Below, one piece after another: positions 37,230 through 46,094 of a stretch of DNA of 64,000 nucleotides (position 1 is its first letter; every line of letters starts with the position of its first letter). Origin of the DNA: Latilactobacillus fragifolii (GTDB lineage: Bacteria; Bacillota; Bacilli; Lactobacillales; Lactobacillaceae). A model generated the notes under the pieces. It did not search any database. It had not been told where the DNA came from and saw only the letters and a list, made by a program, of their open reading frames with translations. The stretch covers positions 62,001 to 126,000 of the forward strand of contig NZ_CAJOCF010000003.1 of the NCBI RefSeq assembly GCF_905332535.1. Direction: 5' to 3'. The translations under genes were made by a program, and so were the position numbers.

Positions 37230-39890
37230 TTATTTCTTAATGTCATACCAAGTGGGCCCGAAGCCACTTTCAACTTTAAGCGGCACCGCTAGTGAAACTG
37301 CAGAATCCATTACACTTGGCACTAATTTTTCTAATATTGGTATTTCTGATTCTGGTGCTTCAAAAATCAATTCATCATGCACTTGTAAGAGCATTTTTGC
37401 TTGTAAGCCTGCCTTTTTCAATTCAGCTTGCATTAAAATCATTGCCATCTTAATGATATCAGCGGCACTCCCTTGAATCGGGGTATTCATTGCTGTACGT
37501 TCCGCAAATGACCGCAGATTAAAGTTTTTAGCGTGAATATCTGGTAAATAACGGCGGCGATGGAAAAGCGTTTCAACGTAGCCTTCTTCACGCGCCTTTT
37601 TCACGATATCTTGCATGAATTGATGTACACCTGGATACTGTTCGAAGTACGCTTCAATAAAGCGCTTGGCTTCAGCCCTTGTAATCCCAATGTTTTGTGA
37701 TAACCCATAGTCACTAATTCCGTAGACGATCCCGAAGTTCGTTGCTTTGGCTTGCCGCCGCATATCTGGCGTAACTTCGTCTGCACTAGATAGGCCGAAA
37801 ATCTTCATCGCCGTATTCGCATGAATATCACGGTCTTCCTTGAATGCCTCTTGCATATTAGCATCCTTTGAAATATGGGCTAAAACCCGTAATTCAATTT
37901 GTGAATAATCAGAAGCAAACATCTGCCAACCTGGTTGACTTGGGACAAACGCTTGCCGAATTTTACGACCTTCTGCTAGCCGCACTGGAATATTTTGTAA
38001 GTTAGGATCAACCGATGACAAGCGCCCAGTCTGCGTCAAGGTTTGCAAATACCGGGTGTGTACCTTATTATCTTGATGAATTGATTTCAATAATCCTTCA
38101 ACATACGTTGATTGAATCTTAGCAATTTGACGATAATCCAAAATGGTTTGCACGATTGGTGCCGCTTTTTTAAGTTGTTCTAAAACATCAACCGCCGTTG
38201 AATAGCCAGTCTTAGTTTTTTTAATCACGGGTAACCCCATCTTTTCGAATAAAATGACCCCTAATTGCTTGGGGGAATTGATATTAAACGTCTCACCAGC
38301 TTCTGCATAAATCTTTTCTTCCAAAATTTTAAGGGTTTGGCTGAACTCGCCGCCCATTTGTTGTAGCCGACTCGCATCGACCCGAACACCTGTGATTTCC
38401 ATATCAGCCAGAACGAGCGCTAGGGGTAATTCCATATCGACGAATAAATCGAATTGTTGATGTTCTTTTAATTGTGCTGTGAGTTGTGGTGCTAATTTGT
38501 AAATAGCGGCTGCCTTTTGAATCAGGTGTTGATAGAGCACCGTTGAATCGACAGGGACTGCGCGTTTAGCGCCTTTCCCATAAACGGTTTCATCTGTTTG
38601 CACATTCTGATATTGATGCAGATTCGCAACCGTTCCAAGATCATTACTATTATTAGTCGTATTCAGTAAGTAAGACGCCAATAGTAAGTCAAATTGAACA
38701 CCCGCTAAGTGAATTCCTAAGCGATTCGCGGCAACTTGATTACGTTTCACATCAAAAACCGCTTTTGGCCGCTTCGCATCCTCTAACCACGTTTTTAAAA
38801 CCGGTTCTGTTAAGAGCGTCACATCGTCGCTAACATACCAATGGTCTGGCCGGCCGATATAAAAACCAATCAGGTCGGCCGTATGGTAATTGTCGGTTAA
38901 CATTTCGATGCCAAACGCAACGTTTTCCGTCGTTGTCACGACATCGGCGATATTATCAAGAGTTAACACCGTAAATTGATAGTCTTCGGTGGCAGTCGAT
39001 GCCACCGGAGCAACATCTAATTGGCTTAGAAATGATTTGAAATTCATTTCTTGATAAAAAGCAACTAAGGCAGCCATATCTGGCCCGTTATAGACCACAT
39101 CGTCTAAACCAATCGTAATGGGAGCATCACGTTTAATAGTTGCCAATGTCTTACTCATGAAGGCTAAGTCACGATCTTCAATCAAATGTTCTTTCAGTTT
39201 ACTCTTTTTCATTTCATCGACATGTTCATAGACCCCTTCAATACTGCCAAATTCCGTAATCAATTTAAGGGCGGTCTTTTCACCGACCTTGGTCACTCCA
39301 GGATAATTGTCAGAAGTATCACCCATCAATCCTTTTAAATCGATAATTTGACTTGGCGCTAAACCGAGTTTGGCTTGAACGTGTTCAGGAGTATACGCTT
39401 CAATTTCATTGACGCCTTTGACAGTGATGTTGACCGTTGTCTGGTCAGTCGTCAATTGGGTTAGGTCACGATCGCCGGTAACAATATCGACTGTAAACCC
39501 ATCAGTTTCTGCTTGCTTAGCGAGCGTGCCGATGATATCGTCCGCTTCAAAATTGGCGAGTTCATAAGACTGAATCCCATAGGCTGTCAAGAGTTCTTTG
39601 ATATAGGGAAACTGTTCCGTTAATTCAGGTGGCGTTTTAGAACGGCTTCCTTTGTAGTCGGCAAACTGTTCGGTTCTAAAAGTTGTTTTACCCGCATCAA
39701 AAGCAACTAACACGTGCGTTGGTTCAATTTTTTTCAAAATAATATCCAACATATTCTTAAAGGCGTAAATTGCATTAGTGTGCAACCCCGCCTGATTGGT
39801 GAAATGATCTAAAGCTTGATGCATTGCGAAGAATGCTCGAAATGCAACACTATTGCCGTCGACTAATAATAATTTCTTTTGAGAACCCAT
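37230..39890 (-). CDS. polA: DNA polymerase I
   Basis: Repair and Okazaki-fragment polymerase, 886 aa. The N-terminal 5'-3' exonuclease (about 1-290) has LLVDGNSVAFRAFFA, FEADDIIGTLA and VTGDRDLTQL. The middle 3'-5' exonuclease domain is degenerate: the usual DxE is replaced by FGIEML, so proofreading is probably lost, as in Bacillus. The polymerase domain has motif A DYSQIELRVLAH, motif B RRQAKATNFGIVYG and motif C QVHDEL. It is the first gene of polA-mutM-coaE. Confidence 0.96.
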   Translation of the reverse strand: MGSQKKLLLVDGNSVAFRAFFAMHQALDHFTNQAGLHTNAIYAFKNMLDIILKKIEPTHVLVAFDAGKTTFRTEQFADYKGSRSKTPPELTEQFPYIKELLTAYGIQSYELANFEADDIIGTLAKQAETDGFTVDIVTGDRDLTQLTTDQTTVNITVKGVNEIEAYTPEHVQAKLGLAPSQIIDLKGLMGDTSDNYPGVTKVGEKTALKLITEFGSIEGVYEHVDEMKKSKLKEHLIEDRDLAFMSKTLATIKRDAPITIGLDDVVYNGPDMAALVAFYQEMNFKSFLSQLDVAPVASTATEDYQFTVLTLDNIADVVTTTENVAFGIEMLTDNYHTADLIGFYIGRPDHWYVSDDVTLLTEPVLKTWLEDAKRPKAVFDVKRNQVAANRLGIHLAGVQFDLLLASYLLNTTNNSNDLGTVANLHQYQNVQTDETVYGKGAKRAVPVDSTVLYQHLIQKAAAIYKLAPQLTAQLKEHQQFDLFVDMELPLALVLADMEITGVRVDASRLQQMGGEFSQTLKILEEKIYAEAGETFNINSPKQLGVILFEKMGLPVIKKTKTGYSTAVDVLEQLKKAAPIVQTILDYRQIAKIQSTYVEGLLKSIHQDNKVHTRYLQTLTQTGRLSSVDPNLQNIPVRLAEGRKIRQAFVPSQPGWQMFASDYSQIELRVLAHISKDANMQEAFKEDRDIHANTAMKIFGLSSADEVTPDMRRQAKATNFGIVYGISDYGLSQNIGITRAEAKRFIEAYFEQYPGVHQFMQDIVKKAREEGYVETLFHRRRYLPDIHAKNFNLRSFAERTAMNTPIQGSAADIIKMAMILMQAELKKAGLQAKMLLQVHDELIFEAPESEIPILEKLVPSVMDSAVSLAVPLKVESGFGPTWYDIKK

Positions 39891-39941
39891 ATTGTTCCTC
39901 CTACATTCGTAAAGTGGCTAGCTCTATTCTAACAAAGAAAG

Positions 39942-39953
39942 TGACGCGCGTCA
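39942..39953. promoter_or_regulatory. 12-bp perfect palindrome in the polA promoter region
   Basis: TGACGCGCGTCA is self-complementary. It lies about 20 nt upstream of a TAGAAT -10 candidate on the minus strand, where a -35 would be. It may be an operator; the cognate protein is unknown. Confidence 0.4.
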
Positions 39954-39978
39954 TTATGCGCGACCGTTGGCAAGCGCA

Positions 39979-40013
39979 TAAAAAAAGACCGCAATAATGC
40001 TTGCAGCCTTTTG
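39979..40013 (-). terminator. Terminator downstream of the MarR gene
   Basis: GGCTGCAA / TTGCGGTC hairpin (two G-U pairs) with a U run on the minus strand, just past the regulator's stop at 40020. Confidence 0.65.
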
Positions 40014-40019
40014 TAACGT

Positions 40020-40511
40020 TTATTTTGCTTCTGGGCGCTCCATGTTCATTGATGCCATCCGACCAAAGATTTTCTTACTTTGGTCGATTGTTGCGTCAAC
40101 AGTATCTTGGCCAATTTCATTTTGTAAATCCTTGTACAAGTCGACGTAATAGGTTAAGAGGTGACGATAAACTTCCAAACCCTTTTCGGTTAAATGAACA
40201 CGCCGAATGCGTTGGTCATTTTCGTCAGATTGTTCCGCAATAAAGGCCATCTTACGTAGTGAGCGACATTGACGTGAAATCGCTGAACGACTCACTTGCA
40301 TTTTATCTGCCAAAGCACTGTTGGTTGTTTCATTATTAGCATTTTGAATCTCATGCATCACTAAAAATTGATCAAAAGATAAACCGTACTTTTGACTTTC
40401 CCGACTCATGGAATCGCTTAAATTGTTAATTAACCACCGGTATAAACCTGCGAATTCCATAAAATCTGCTGAGGTGCTACCGATTAAATCGGTGTTATTA
40501 TTTGTATCCAT
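40020..40511 (-). CDS. MarR-family transcriptional regulator
   Basis: About 163 aa. The winged helix holds TNSALADKMQVSRSAISRQCRSLRKMAFI (positions about 70-98) and the wing SDENDQRIRRVHLTEKGLEV. The start I prefer is the ATG at 40511 behind AGGAGGA; the frame is open to 40571 but crosses a dyad likely to be the operator. It is flanked by terminators on both sides, so it is a single-gene unit between polA and the 3D-domain gene. Effector and targets are unknown. It resembles the second MarR gene at 62.6 kb (shared SRxAISRQCxSL pattern). Confidence 0.87.
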   Translation of the reverse strand: MDTNNNTDLIGSTSADFMEFAGLYRWLINNLSDSMSRESQKYGLSFDQFLVMHEIQNANNETTNSALADKMQVSRSAISRQCRSLRKMAFIAEQSDENDQRIRRVHLTEKGLEVYRHLLTYYVDLYKDLQNEIGQDTVDATIDQSKKIFGRMASMNMERPEAK

Positions 40512-40530
40512 TTCTATTCCTCCTACATAC

Positions 40531-40566
40531 TGAAACTCATCAATCATTAACCAATGATAAGTTTCA
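40531..40566. promoter_or_regulatory. Nested inverted repeats upstream of the MarR gene, likely autoregulatory operator
   Basis: Outer 12-bp repeat TGAAACTCATCA / TGATAAGTTTCA (11 of 12 pair) encloses a perfect inner repeat ATCATT-AACC-AATGAT (40543-40558). It lies just upstream of the ribosome binding site. Operator role is inferred from position. Confidence 0.5.
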
Positions 40567-40733
40567 CGCACACATTATTCAGTACTTCGACTTAAAGCGA
40601 TATCAATAGTCTATAGTATTAAATTATATATTTCAACTAGCTTTCCCGGATAATTATCAACAATAATCATTAAGAGTTGTCGTAACAACCTTTATTAAAT
40701 ATTATTTATTTTACCCTAATAATCTTTTAGGTA

Positions 40734-40762
40734 AAAAAACAGCCTTGACCAAGGCTGTTTTT
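40734..40762 (-). terminator. Terminator downstream of the 3D-domain gene
   Basis: AACAGCCTT-GACC-AAGGCTGTT hairpin with a U run on the minus strand, 5 nt past the stop at 40767. Confidence 0.88.
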
Positions 40763-40766
40763 AAGC

Positions 40767-41828
40767 TTATTTAATAATTGTGATTGTAATATGCCGACGG
40801 CCCCAACTCTTACATTGCGCAACAGTCGGGAAATGCACATCAATAATATGGCCTTTAATCGCGCCACCTGTGTCACCAGCAATTGCATACCCGTAACCAG
40901 GGACTAAGACAAGTGACCCTAACGGAATAACGCTCGGATCAACGGCAATACAGTTCGGATTTTTAGTTAAATCAATCCCAGTAGCACCAAAATGACTTAA
41001 TCCAGCTTGAGCAGTTGAATAAGCAGTCGCTTGTACTTGAATCGTTTGACCGGCCTTACCATCAGCAGCGCTTGCTAAAGCTGCTTGTTGAGCACTTGAA
41101 TCCGCAGCTGGTGCAACTGATGCTTGTGCTGCTTCATCGGCCGCTTTTTTAGCTGCTTCAGCCGCTTTAGCTTCAGCTTCTTCCCGTGCTTGTTCTGCCG
41201 CTTTTTCTTTAGCAATTTTGGCAAGATTTGCTTGGCTTTGACTTAAATTATTCTTTAACCCAGCCACTTGTTGTTCCAGTTCAGCAGATTGCTGATCTAA
41301 ACTACTACGCTGTTCATCAAGTTCCGTTTTGCTAGCTTGTAACTTACTTTGAATCGCTTGTGTGTCGCGGTAACTCTGTGCTAATTCGTCCATGTTATGG
41401 TTATCCGCACTTTGAAGAATGGTTAATGTGTAAGCCCGGTTGAAGAAATCGCTCAAAGAATCAGCTGACAATAGTGCGTTGACAACATTGCGGTCATCAG
41501 CTGTCCGTTGAAGTGATTGTAAGCGTTCCTTAGCATAACTTTTGCGTTTGGCTAATGTTGCTTGTTGCTTTTTTAAAAGCGTTTGTGATCGTTCAATATT
41601 TTTTTCGTTATCCTTAATCTTTTCCTTTAAGGCGTTAATTTCTTGATACTTCGCATTCACACTTGTTAAAGTAGCTTGAATCTTCGAATTCGTATCATTA
41701 ATACTTTTTTGGGTACTGCTTTCTTGGGCTTGTAATTCACTCAAACTGGCAGCACTAACAGATGTGCCCATCGTAACCATTGCAACTAAACCGGTAACAA
41801 CAGCTAACGCTAGTTTTCTAAATCGCAT
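40767..41828 (-). CDS. Secreted coiled-coil protein with C-terminal 3D domain (putative cell-wall hydrolase)
   Basis: About 353 aa. A Sec signal peptide (to VSAAS, about residue 27) is followed by a long coiled coil (about 30-210) like that of CwlO/PcsB-type proteins. An Ala/Glu-rich linker (about 210-265) leads to a C-terminal 3D domain (about 270-353) with conserved Asp residues in GIDLTKNPNCIAVDPSVIPL, AGDTGGAIKGHIIDVHF. 3D domains resemble lytic transglycosylases of the Rpf/YabE/MltA fold. GGAGGAG precedes the ATG at 41828; the frame opens 18 nt earlier. It is a single-gene unit between two terminators. Confidence 0.85.
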   Translation of the reverse strand: MRFRKLALAVVTGLVAMVTMGTSVSAASLSELQAQESSTQKSINDTNSKIQATLTSVNAKYQEINALKEKIKDNEKNIERSQTLLKKQQATLAKRKSYAKERLQSLQRTADDRNVVNALLSADSLSDFFNRAYTLTILQSADNHNMDELAQSYRDTQAIQSKLQASKTELDEQRSSLDQQSAELEQQVAGLKNNLSQSQANLAKIAKEKAAEQAREEAEAKAAEAAKKAADEAAQASVAPAADSSAQQAALASAADGKAGQTIQVQATAYSTAQAGLSHFGATGIDLTKNPNCIAVDPSVIPLGSLVLVPGYGYAIAGDTGGAIKGHIIDVHFPTVAQCKSWGRRHITITIIK

Positions 41829-41987
41829 CTTGTTAAACTCCTCCATTCATAACTCAGATTTGATTATACGCAACAATCCCCTTAAGAAGATTTCAGATCA
41901 ATGACGTTATATTACAGTTTGAAGACATTTATAATTTTTGTGTAATAAAACCGTGTTTGTAACCGTTAACAAATCAAATACTGCCAA

Positions 41988-42030
41988 TAAAAAAGGCTAA
42001 CACAAAATAAAATTTGTGATAGCCTTTTTA
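41988..42030 (-). terminator. Terminator downstream of smpB
   Basis: AAAAAGGCTA...TAGCCTTTTT with inner CACAAA / TTTGTG pairing and a U run on the minus strand, 30 nt past smpB. It ends the secG-est-rnr-smpB group. No tmRNA gene follows. Confidence 0.82.
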
Positions 42031-42059
42031 ACTTCCTGCTTAAATTTTTAATTAGCACG

Positions 42060-42533
42060 CTAACCTTTAAGCCGAACCGCGCGCGCCATTTCCCGATCTT
42101 GTTCTTTTCGTTTAAGTGTTTCACGCTTATCGTATTCCCGTTTACCTTCGCCAACGCCGATTAAAACTTTGGCAAAACCATGTTTTAAATAAACCCGTAA
42201 CGGCACAATGGTAATCCCTTTATTCTTTGTCAAGGCACCAATTTTTGCAATTTCCTTCTTGTGCAACAATAGCTTTCGATTGCGCAATGGGTCATGATTG
42301 AACTGATTACCTTGTTCGTAAGGGCTAATATGGACGTTTTCGAGATAGGCTTCCCCTTTACGCACCCGGGCGAACCCGTCACGTAAATTAATTTTGCCCT
42401 TACGGACCGATTTGATCTCGGTACCAGTGAGCACTAAGCCTGCTTCGAATGTTTCCAAAATATTATAATCGTGACCAGCTTTTTTATTCTGTGCAATTAA
42501 GTTCGCTGGTTTTTGAGGATGTTTCTTTGCCAT
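42060..42533 (-). CDS. smpB: SsrA (tmRNA)-binding protein SmpB
   Basis: Partner of tmRNA in ribosome rescue. The 157 aa include [38 protein letters not shown] and the basic C-terminal tail [22 protein letters not shown] that enters the mRNA channel. Length is typical. It starts 4 nt after rnr, the conserved rnr-smpB pairing. Confidence 0.96.
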   Translation of the reverse strand: MAKKHPQKPANLIAQNKKAGHDYNILETFEAGLVLTGTEIKSVRKGKINLRDGFARVRKGEAYLENVHISPYEQGNQFNHDPLRNRKLLLHKKEIAKIGALTKNKGITIVPLRVYLKHGFAKVLIGVGEGKREYDKRETLKRKEQDREMARAVRLKG

Positions 42534-42537
42534 TCAA

Positions 42538-44895
42538 TCACCTACTTTTAAAAGTACGTTTTTGTGAGTCCTTATTCGTAGCTGGGCGTCTTGGATGATT
42601 ATTTTTGTTTTGATCACCACGCCGTTGGCCACCTTTTTCATGATCACGTGGCCGGACTGGCCGCTTTGGTCGGGCTTCAATCTGACTTAAGACTTCTGCA
42701 GAAGCTAACGGTACTTCTTCGCTAGCTAATAATTCAAAGTCCACTGAATGCGCATCTAAGTCAACATTCGCAACTTTTACGCGAACTGGCTGGCCAATGC
42801 GGAATATCTTATGGGTTCTTTCACCGACAAGTGCTAATTGACTCTCAACGAAACTATAGTAGTCATCTTTCATCTGGGAAATGTGGACAAGTCCTTCAAC
42901 CGTATTTGGTAATGCAATAAACATCCCAAAACTCGTCACCGAACTAATCACAGCATCGTATTCATTGCCGATCTTATCAAGCATGTACTCAGCTTTCTTA
43001 AGGTCAACCACTTCCCGCTCAGTATCGATTGAGCGGCGTTCTTCAAGTGATGTTTGTTCTGCGACTGGTTGTAACTTAGGTGCCCATTTTTCTTTTTCTT
43101 CAATGGTCATGCCGTTGGTAGCATAACTATGAATCAATCGATGGACCATCAAATCAGGATAACGGCGGATGGGTGATGTGAAATGCGTGTAGAATTCCGC
43201 ACCCAAGCCAAAATGACCAAGAGATTCATCAGAATAATGTGCCTGTTGCATACTTCTTAATAGCATGGTTGTAATAATTGGTTGTTCAGGTTGCCCTTCA
43301 ATTTGTGTCAAGACTTCCTGAAGCATCATTGGTGTCACTTTCTTACTTGAACCGTGTGCTTGAATCCCATAAGCGGTGATAAATTCGAAGAAATTCTTCA
43401 TCTTATCAGCATCTGGTGTTTCATGGACCCGGTATAAGAAAGGGGCATTAGCGGTACTATAATGTTCAGCAACCGTTTCATTAGCGGCCAACATGAATGA
43501 TTCAATCATCCGTTCTGAAAGTCCGCGTTGACGCAACTCAATGTCGATGGCCTTACCATTTTCATCAACAATAATTTTTGCTTCATCTTCTTCAAAATCG
43601 ATTGCCCCACGGTTATGGCGCTTCTTCAAGAGAATTTCATGTAATTCTGACATCGTTTCAAACATTGGCACAAGGCGTTCATATTGTGCCCGTAAGGCAG
43701 CGTCATGCTCCGTTAAGATCTTATTGACGTTTTTGTAGGTCATCCGCGCTGTTGACTTGATGACACTTGGGAAAATCTTGTGATCCACTACCACGCCGTG
43801 TTCATTGATTTCCATTTCACACGTTAAAGCGAGTCGTTCAACATCTGGATTCAATGAACAGATTCCGTTTGATAAACGGAATGGTAACATTGGGATTACA
43901 CGATCAGTCAAGTAAGTACTCGTCCCGCGTTCTAAGGCTTCAACGTCCAATGGTGAGCCTTCAGTAACATAGTGACTCACGTCAGCAATGTGGACCCCTA
44001 AGTAGTAGTTGCCATTTGCTAATTTCTTAACGTTAACCGCGTCATCAAAATCCTTAGAGTCGTCACCATCAATTGTAACAACATCTTGGTCTGTTAAATC
44101 TTTACGACCCAATTTGTCAGCCTCTAAAACAGTATCTGGAATCGCTTCTGATTGAAGCCGAACTTCTTCTGGGAAGTCCGTCTTAATATCATGCTGGTAC
44201 ACGATTGATAAGACGTCAACCCCTGGATCATTTTTGTTGCCTAACACTTGTTTAGCAATTCCGCGCATTTGACCAGGTGTATTAACACTTGGATATGACG
44301 TAATATCGACTTGCACCATATCGCCTTTTTGTGGATGTAAGCCATTATCGGTCAGATAAATTAAATAACTGCTTAATTTTTTGGCATGGCTTTGAATATA
44401 ACCAATCAAACCTGTCTTTTCTTTTTGGATGTCTGAATAAGGCATGAATTCGCCGACGATTTCTTCAATTCCCCGCGTGATCACCTTGACCACTTTTCCT
44501 TCAGGGCCGCGACGGTTATTTTCTTCTGCTTCTTTGATGATGGCTACTTCAACCGTGTCGCCATTCATCGCAAAGTTCGTATTTGGTGGGGCAATAAAAA
44601 CATCTGGGTCATTAGGTTCCTTATCAACGATTGAAACGAAGCCAAAGCCGCGATCGTTAGCATGAAAAACCCCCTCAACAAGGCGGTTGCTTGCCGGTAA
44701 TCGGAACTTACCGGCATCATCCATATTCAATGTCTTATCCCCTTCTAATTCTGCTAATACCTTCACTAGGTCCTTAAACCCTTGTGAACCGGCAACGCCG
44801 ATTCGTTCACTAATTTCGGATACGTTTAATTGTTGCGTTGCATCTGCTTTAAAAATCGCAAGAATTGCTGCTTTCATCTGTTCAACCTGTGTCAA
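42538..44895 (-). CDS. rnr: Ribonuclease R
   Basis: Processive 3'-5' exoribonuclease, 785 aa. An N-terminal helix-turn-helix (about 1-70), two cold-shock domains, the RNB catalytic domain with VVTIDGDDSKDFDDAVNVK and LTDRVIPMLPFRLSNGICSL, an S1 domain (about 630-710; ISSVTSFGMFIALPNTVEGL) and a basic tail are visible. The start is TTG with GAGGTG upstream. It lies 15 nt after est. Its product also supports tmRNA-linked mRNA decay. Confidence 0.95.
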   Translation of the reverse strand: MTQVEQMKAAILAIFKADATQQLNVSEISERIGVAGSQGFKDLVKVLAELEGDKTLNMDDAGKFRLPASNRLVEGVFHANDRGFGFVSIVDKEPNDPDVFIAPPNTNFAMNGDTVEVAIIKEAEENNRRGPEGKVVKVITRGIEEIVGEFMPYSDIQKEKTGLIGYIQSHAKKLSSYLIYLTDNGLHPQKGDMVQVDITSYPSVNTPGQMRGIAKQVLGNKNDPGVDVLSIVYQHDIKTDFPEEVRLQSEAIPDTVLEADKLGRKDLTDQDVVTIDGDDSKDFDDAVNVKKLANGNYYLGVHIADVSHYVTEGSPLDVEALERGTSTYLTDRVIPMLPFRLSNGICSLNPDVERLALTCEMEINEHGVVVDHKIFPSVIKSTARMTYKNVNKILTEHDAALRAQYERLVPMFETMSELHEILLKKRHNRGAIDFEEDEAKIIVDENGKAIDIELRQRGLSERMIESFMLAANETVAEHYSTANAPFLYRVHETPDADKMKNFFEFITAYGIQAHGSSKKVTPMMLQEVLTQIEGQPEQPIITTMLLRSMQQAHYSDESLGHFGLGAEFYTHFTSPIRRYPDLMVHRLIHSYATNGMTIEEKEKWAPKLQPVAEQTSLEERRSIDTEREVVDLKKAEYMLDKIGNEYDAVISSVTSFGMFIALPNTVEGLVHISQMKDDYYSFVESQLALVGERTHKIFRIGQPVRVKVANVDLDAHSVDFELLASEEVPLASAEVLSQIEARPKRPVRPRDHEKGGQRRGDQNKNNHPRRPATNKDSQKRTFKSR

Positions 44896-44910
44896 ATCAA
44901 CACCTCTTTC

Positions 44911-45669
44911 TCATTTCTTAAAACGGTTTATAAATTCTAGGACATCTGTTTCTAATTGGTGGTGCGCATTATCGACCGTAATGACATGGCCGGCTTGTGG
45001 GTACCAATGATAATCAACTGGTATGTTGGATTGCGTTAATTGCTGGTATAAAACTTGGGCTTGTGTTGAATCGATAATTTGATCTTGCCCGCCTTGACCG
45101 ATGAAAATCGGTTTATCTTTAATGTGTTTCAAGTCCGTCACAACTTGGCGACTAAAGATGCCAATTGATGTGAGTTGTTGTGGTAATCGCTGATCAATGG
45201 TTGCCAAACGTGCTTTTTGTGTCACGCTTGAGACAGATGTCAGCTGCATCATTGTCTTGGCATATTGTCCAAAAAGCGGCGTCAACTTAGCGCTCGGGCC
45301 TTCGAGGACTGGTGCACTAAAAATCCCACCACCATAAACTTGTGGTAATTTTTCTATCGCACGCATGGCAAACAATCCGCCTAACGACAACCCGAAAACA
45401 AATAACGGTTGCTTGTTGACCGCCGATAGCTGCTCAACCGCAGTCACCGTGTCGGCCCACCATGCCTCGACAGACCCACGTGTTAAAATTTCGGTTGGAT
45501 CTGCCGTTGCATGCCCTGCAAATTGCGGTGCATAAACCGTTAACTGATGCTTCTCCAAAAAGCGCCCCATCATACGAACATCGTTAGCACTGCCTGTATA
45601 AGCATGCAACAACACAACTCCGACTGAGCCGCCGTCAAAATAAAACGGTTGTGGCAATCGATACGTCAT
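44911..45669 (-). CDS. Alpha/beta hydrolase, carboxylesterase Est-like
   Basis: A 252-aa esterase family protein that sits between secG and rnr, as in many Firmicutes. The lid-type fold shows VLLHAYTGSANDVRMMGRFL, the nucleophile elbow FGLSLGGLFAM (GxSxG, Ser about residue 94), the acid Asp in FIGQGGQDQIID and His in WYPQAGHVITVD. The substrate is unknown; family enzymes act on short acyl esters. TGGAGGTGAG precedes the ATG. Confidence 0.9.
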   Translation of the reverse strand: MTYRLPQPFYFDGGSVGVVLLHAYTGSANDVRMMGRFLEKHQLTVYAPQFAGHATADPTEILTRGSVEAWWADTVTAVEQLSAVNKQPLFVFGLSLGGLFAMRAIEKLPQVYGGGIFSAPVLEGPSAKLTPLFGQYAKTMMQLTSVSSVTQKARLATIDQRLPQQLTSIGIFSRQVVTDLKHIKDKPIFIGQGGQDQIIDSTQAQVLYQQLTQSNIPVDYHWYPQAGHVITVDNAHHQLETDVLEFINRFKK

Positions 45670-45706
45670 ATGCTCACCTCCAAGTCATTCCTGCTTGAAT
45701 TCATTT

Positions 45707-45737
45707 AAAAAGGTCTCCTGCCATTCAACAGGAGACC
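45707..45737 (-). terminator. Terminator between secG and est
   Basis: GGTCTCCTG / CAGGAGACC hairpin followed by UUUUUAAA on the minus strand. It could separate secG from est-rnr-smpB or give partial readthrough, since I see no obvious new promoter after it. Confidence 0.7.
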
Positions 45738-45778
45738 GCATCAACGTTCTTATTAGAATTCGACCCGTCTCACATGGA

Positions 45779-46015
45779 TTAGTGCGATGATAAGTACACT
45801 AAAGCTAATGCAAAGACGAAGAATAAAGCCCCTAAAACAACGGTTACTTTTTGCATGAAAGCTTCAAATCCCCGGGCCTTTTGCTTGCCAAATAAATCAC
45901 CAGAACCACCTGATAATGCACTCAAAGCGTCTTGTTGTTTACTTGGCTGCATCATGACTGCGATCACAATCAAGATGGAATCGATTAATAATAAGTTCAG
46001 GATAAGATTTTCCAA
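45779..46015 (-). CDS. secG: Preprotein translocase subunit SecG
   Basis: Small accessory subunit of the SecYEG channel, 78 aa. Two membrane helices (about 5-22 and 53-74) flank a polar loop with ALSGGSGDLFGKQKARGFEAF, the SecG signature. Length is normal. It is the first gene of the secG-est-rnr-smpB group. Confidence 0.94.
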   Translation of the reverse strand: MENLILNLLLIDSILIVIAVMMQPSKQQDALSALSGGSGDLFGKQKARGFEAFMQKVTVVLGALFFVFALALVYLSSH

Positions 46016-46039
46016 CCTAATTCCCTACCTTTCTATCTA

Positions 46040-46075
46040 CACTGTCTTTTAATACTTTAGCATAAAAAGTAGTTA
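46040..46075 (-). promoter_or_regulatory. Candidate promoter of secG
   Basis: An extended -10 TATGCTAAAGT is present on the minus strand about 40 nt upstream of secG. It resembles the TATGCTAAAAT upstream of arlR. The -35 is weak. Confidence 0.4.
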
Positions 46076-46094
46076 ATCACCACTTTTTTATCGA

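Noticed and set aside
41829-42059. tmRNA gene next to smpB
   Set aside because: No tRNA-like ends or tag frame are visible; only the terminator is present.
41966-42154. 62-codon minus-strand open frame at the end of smpB
   Set aside because: It overlaps the smpB coding region in another frame and the smpB terminator.
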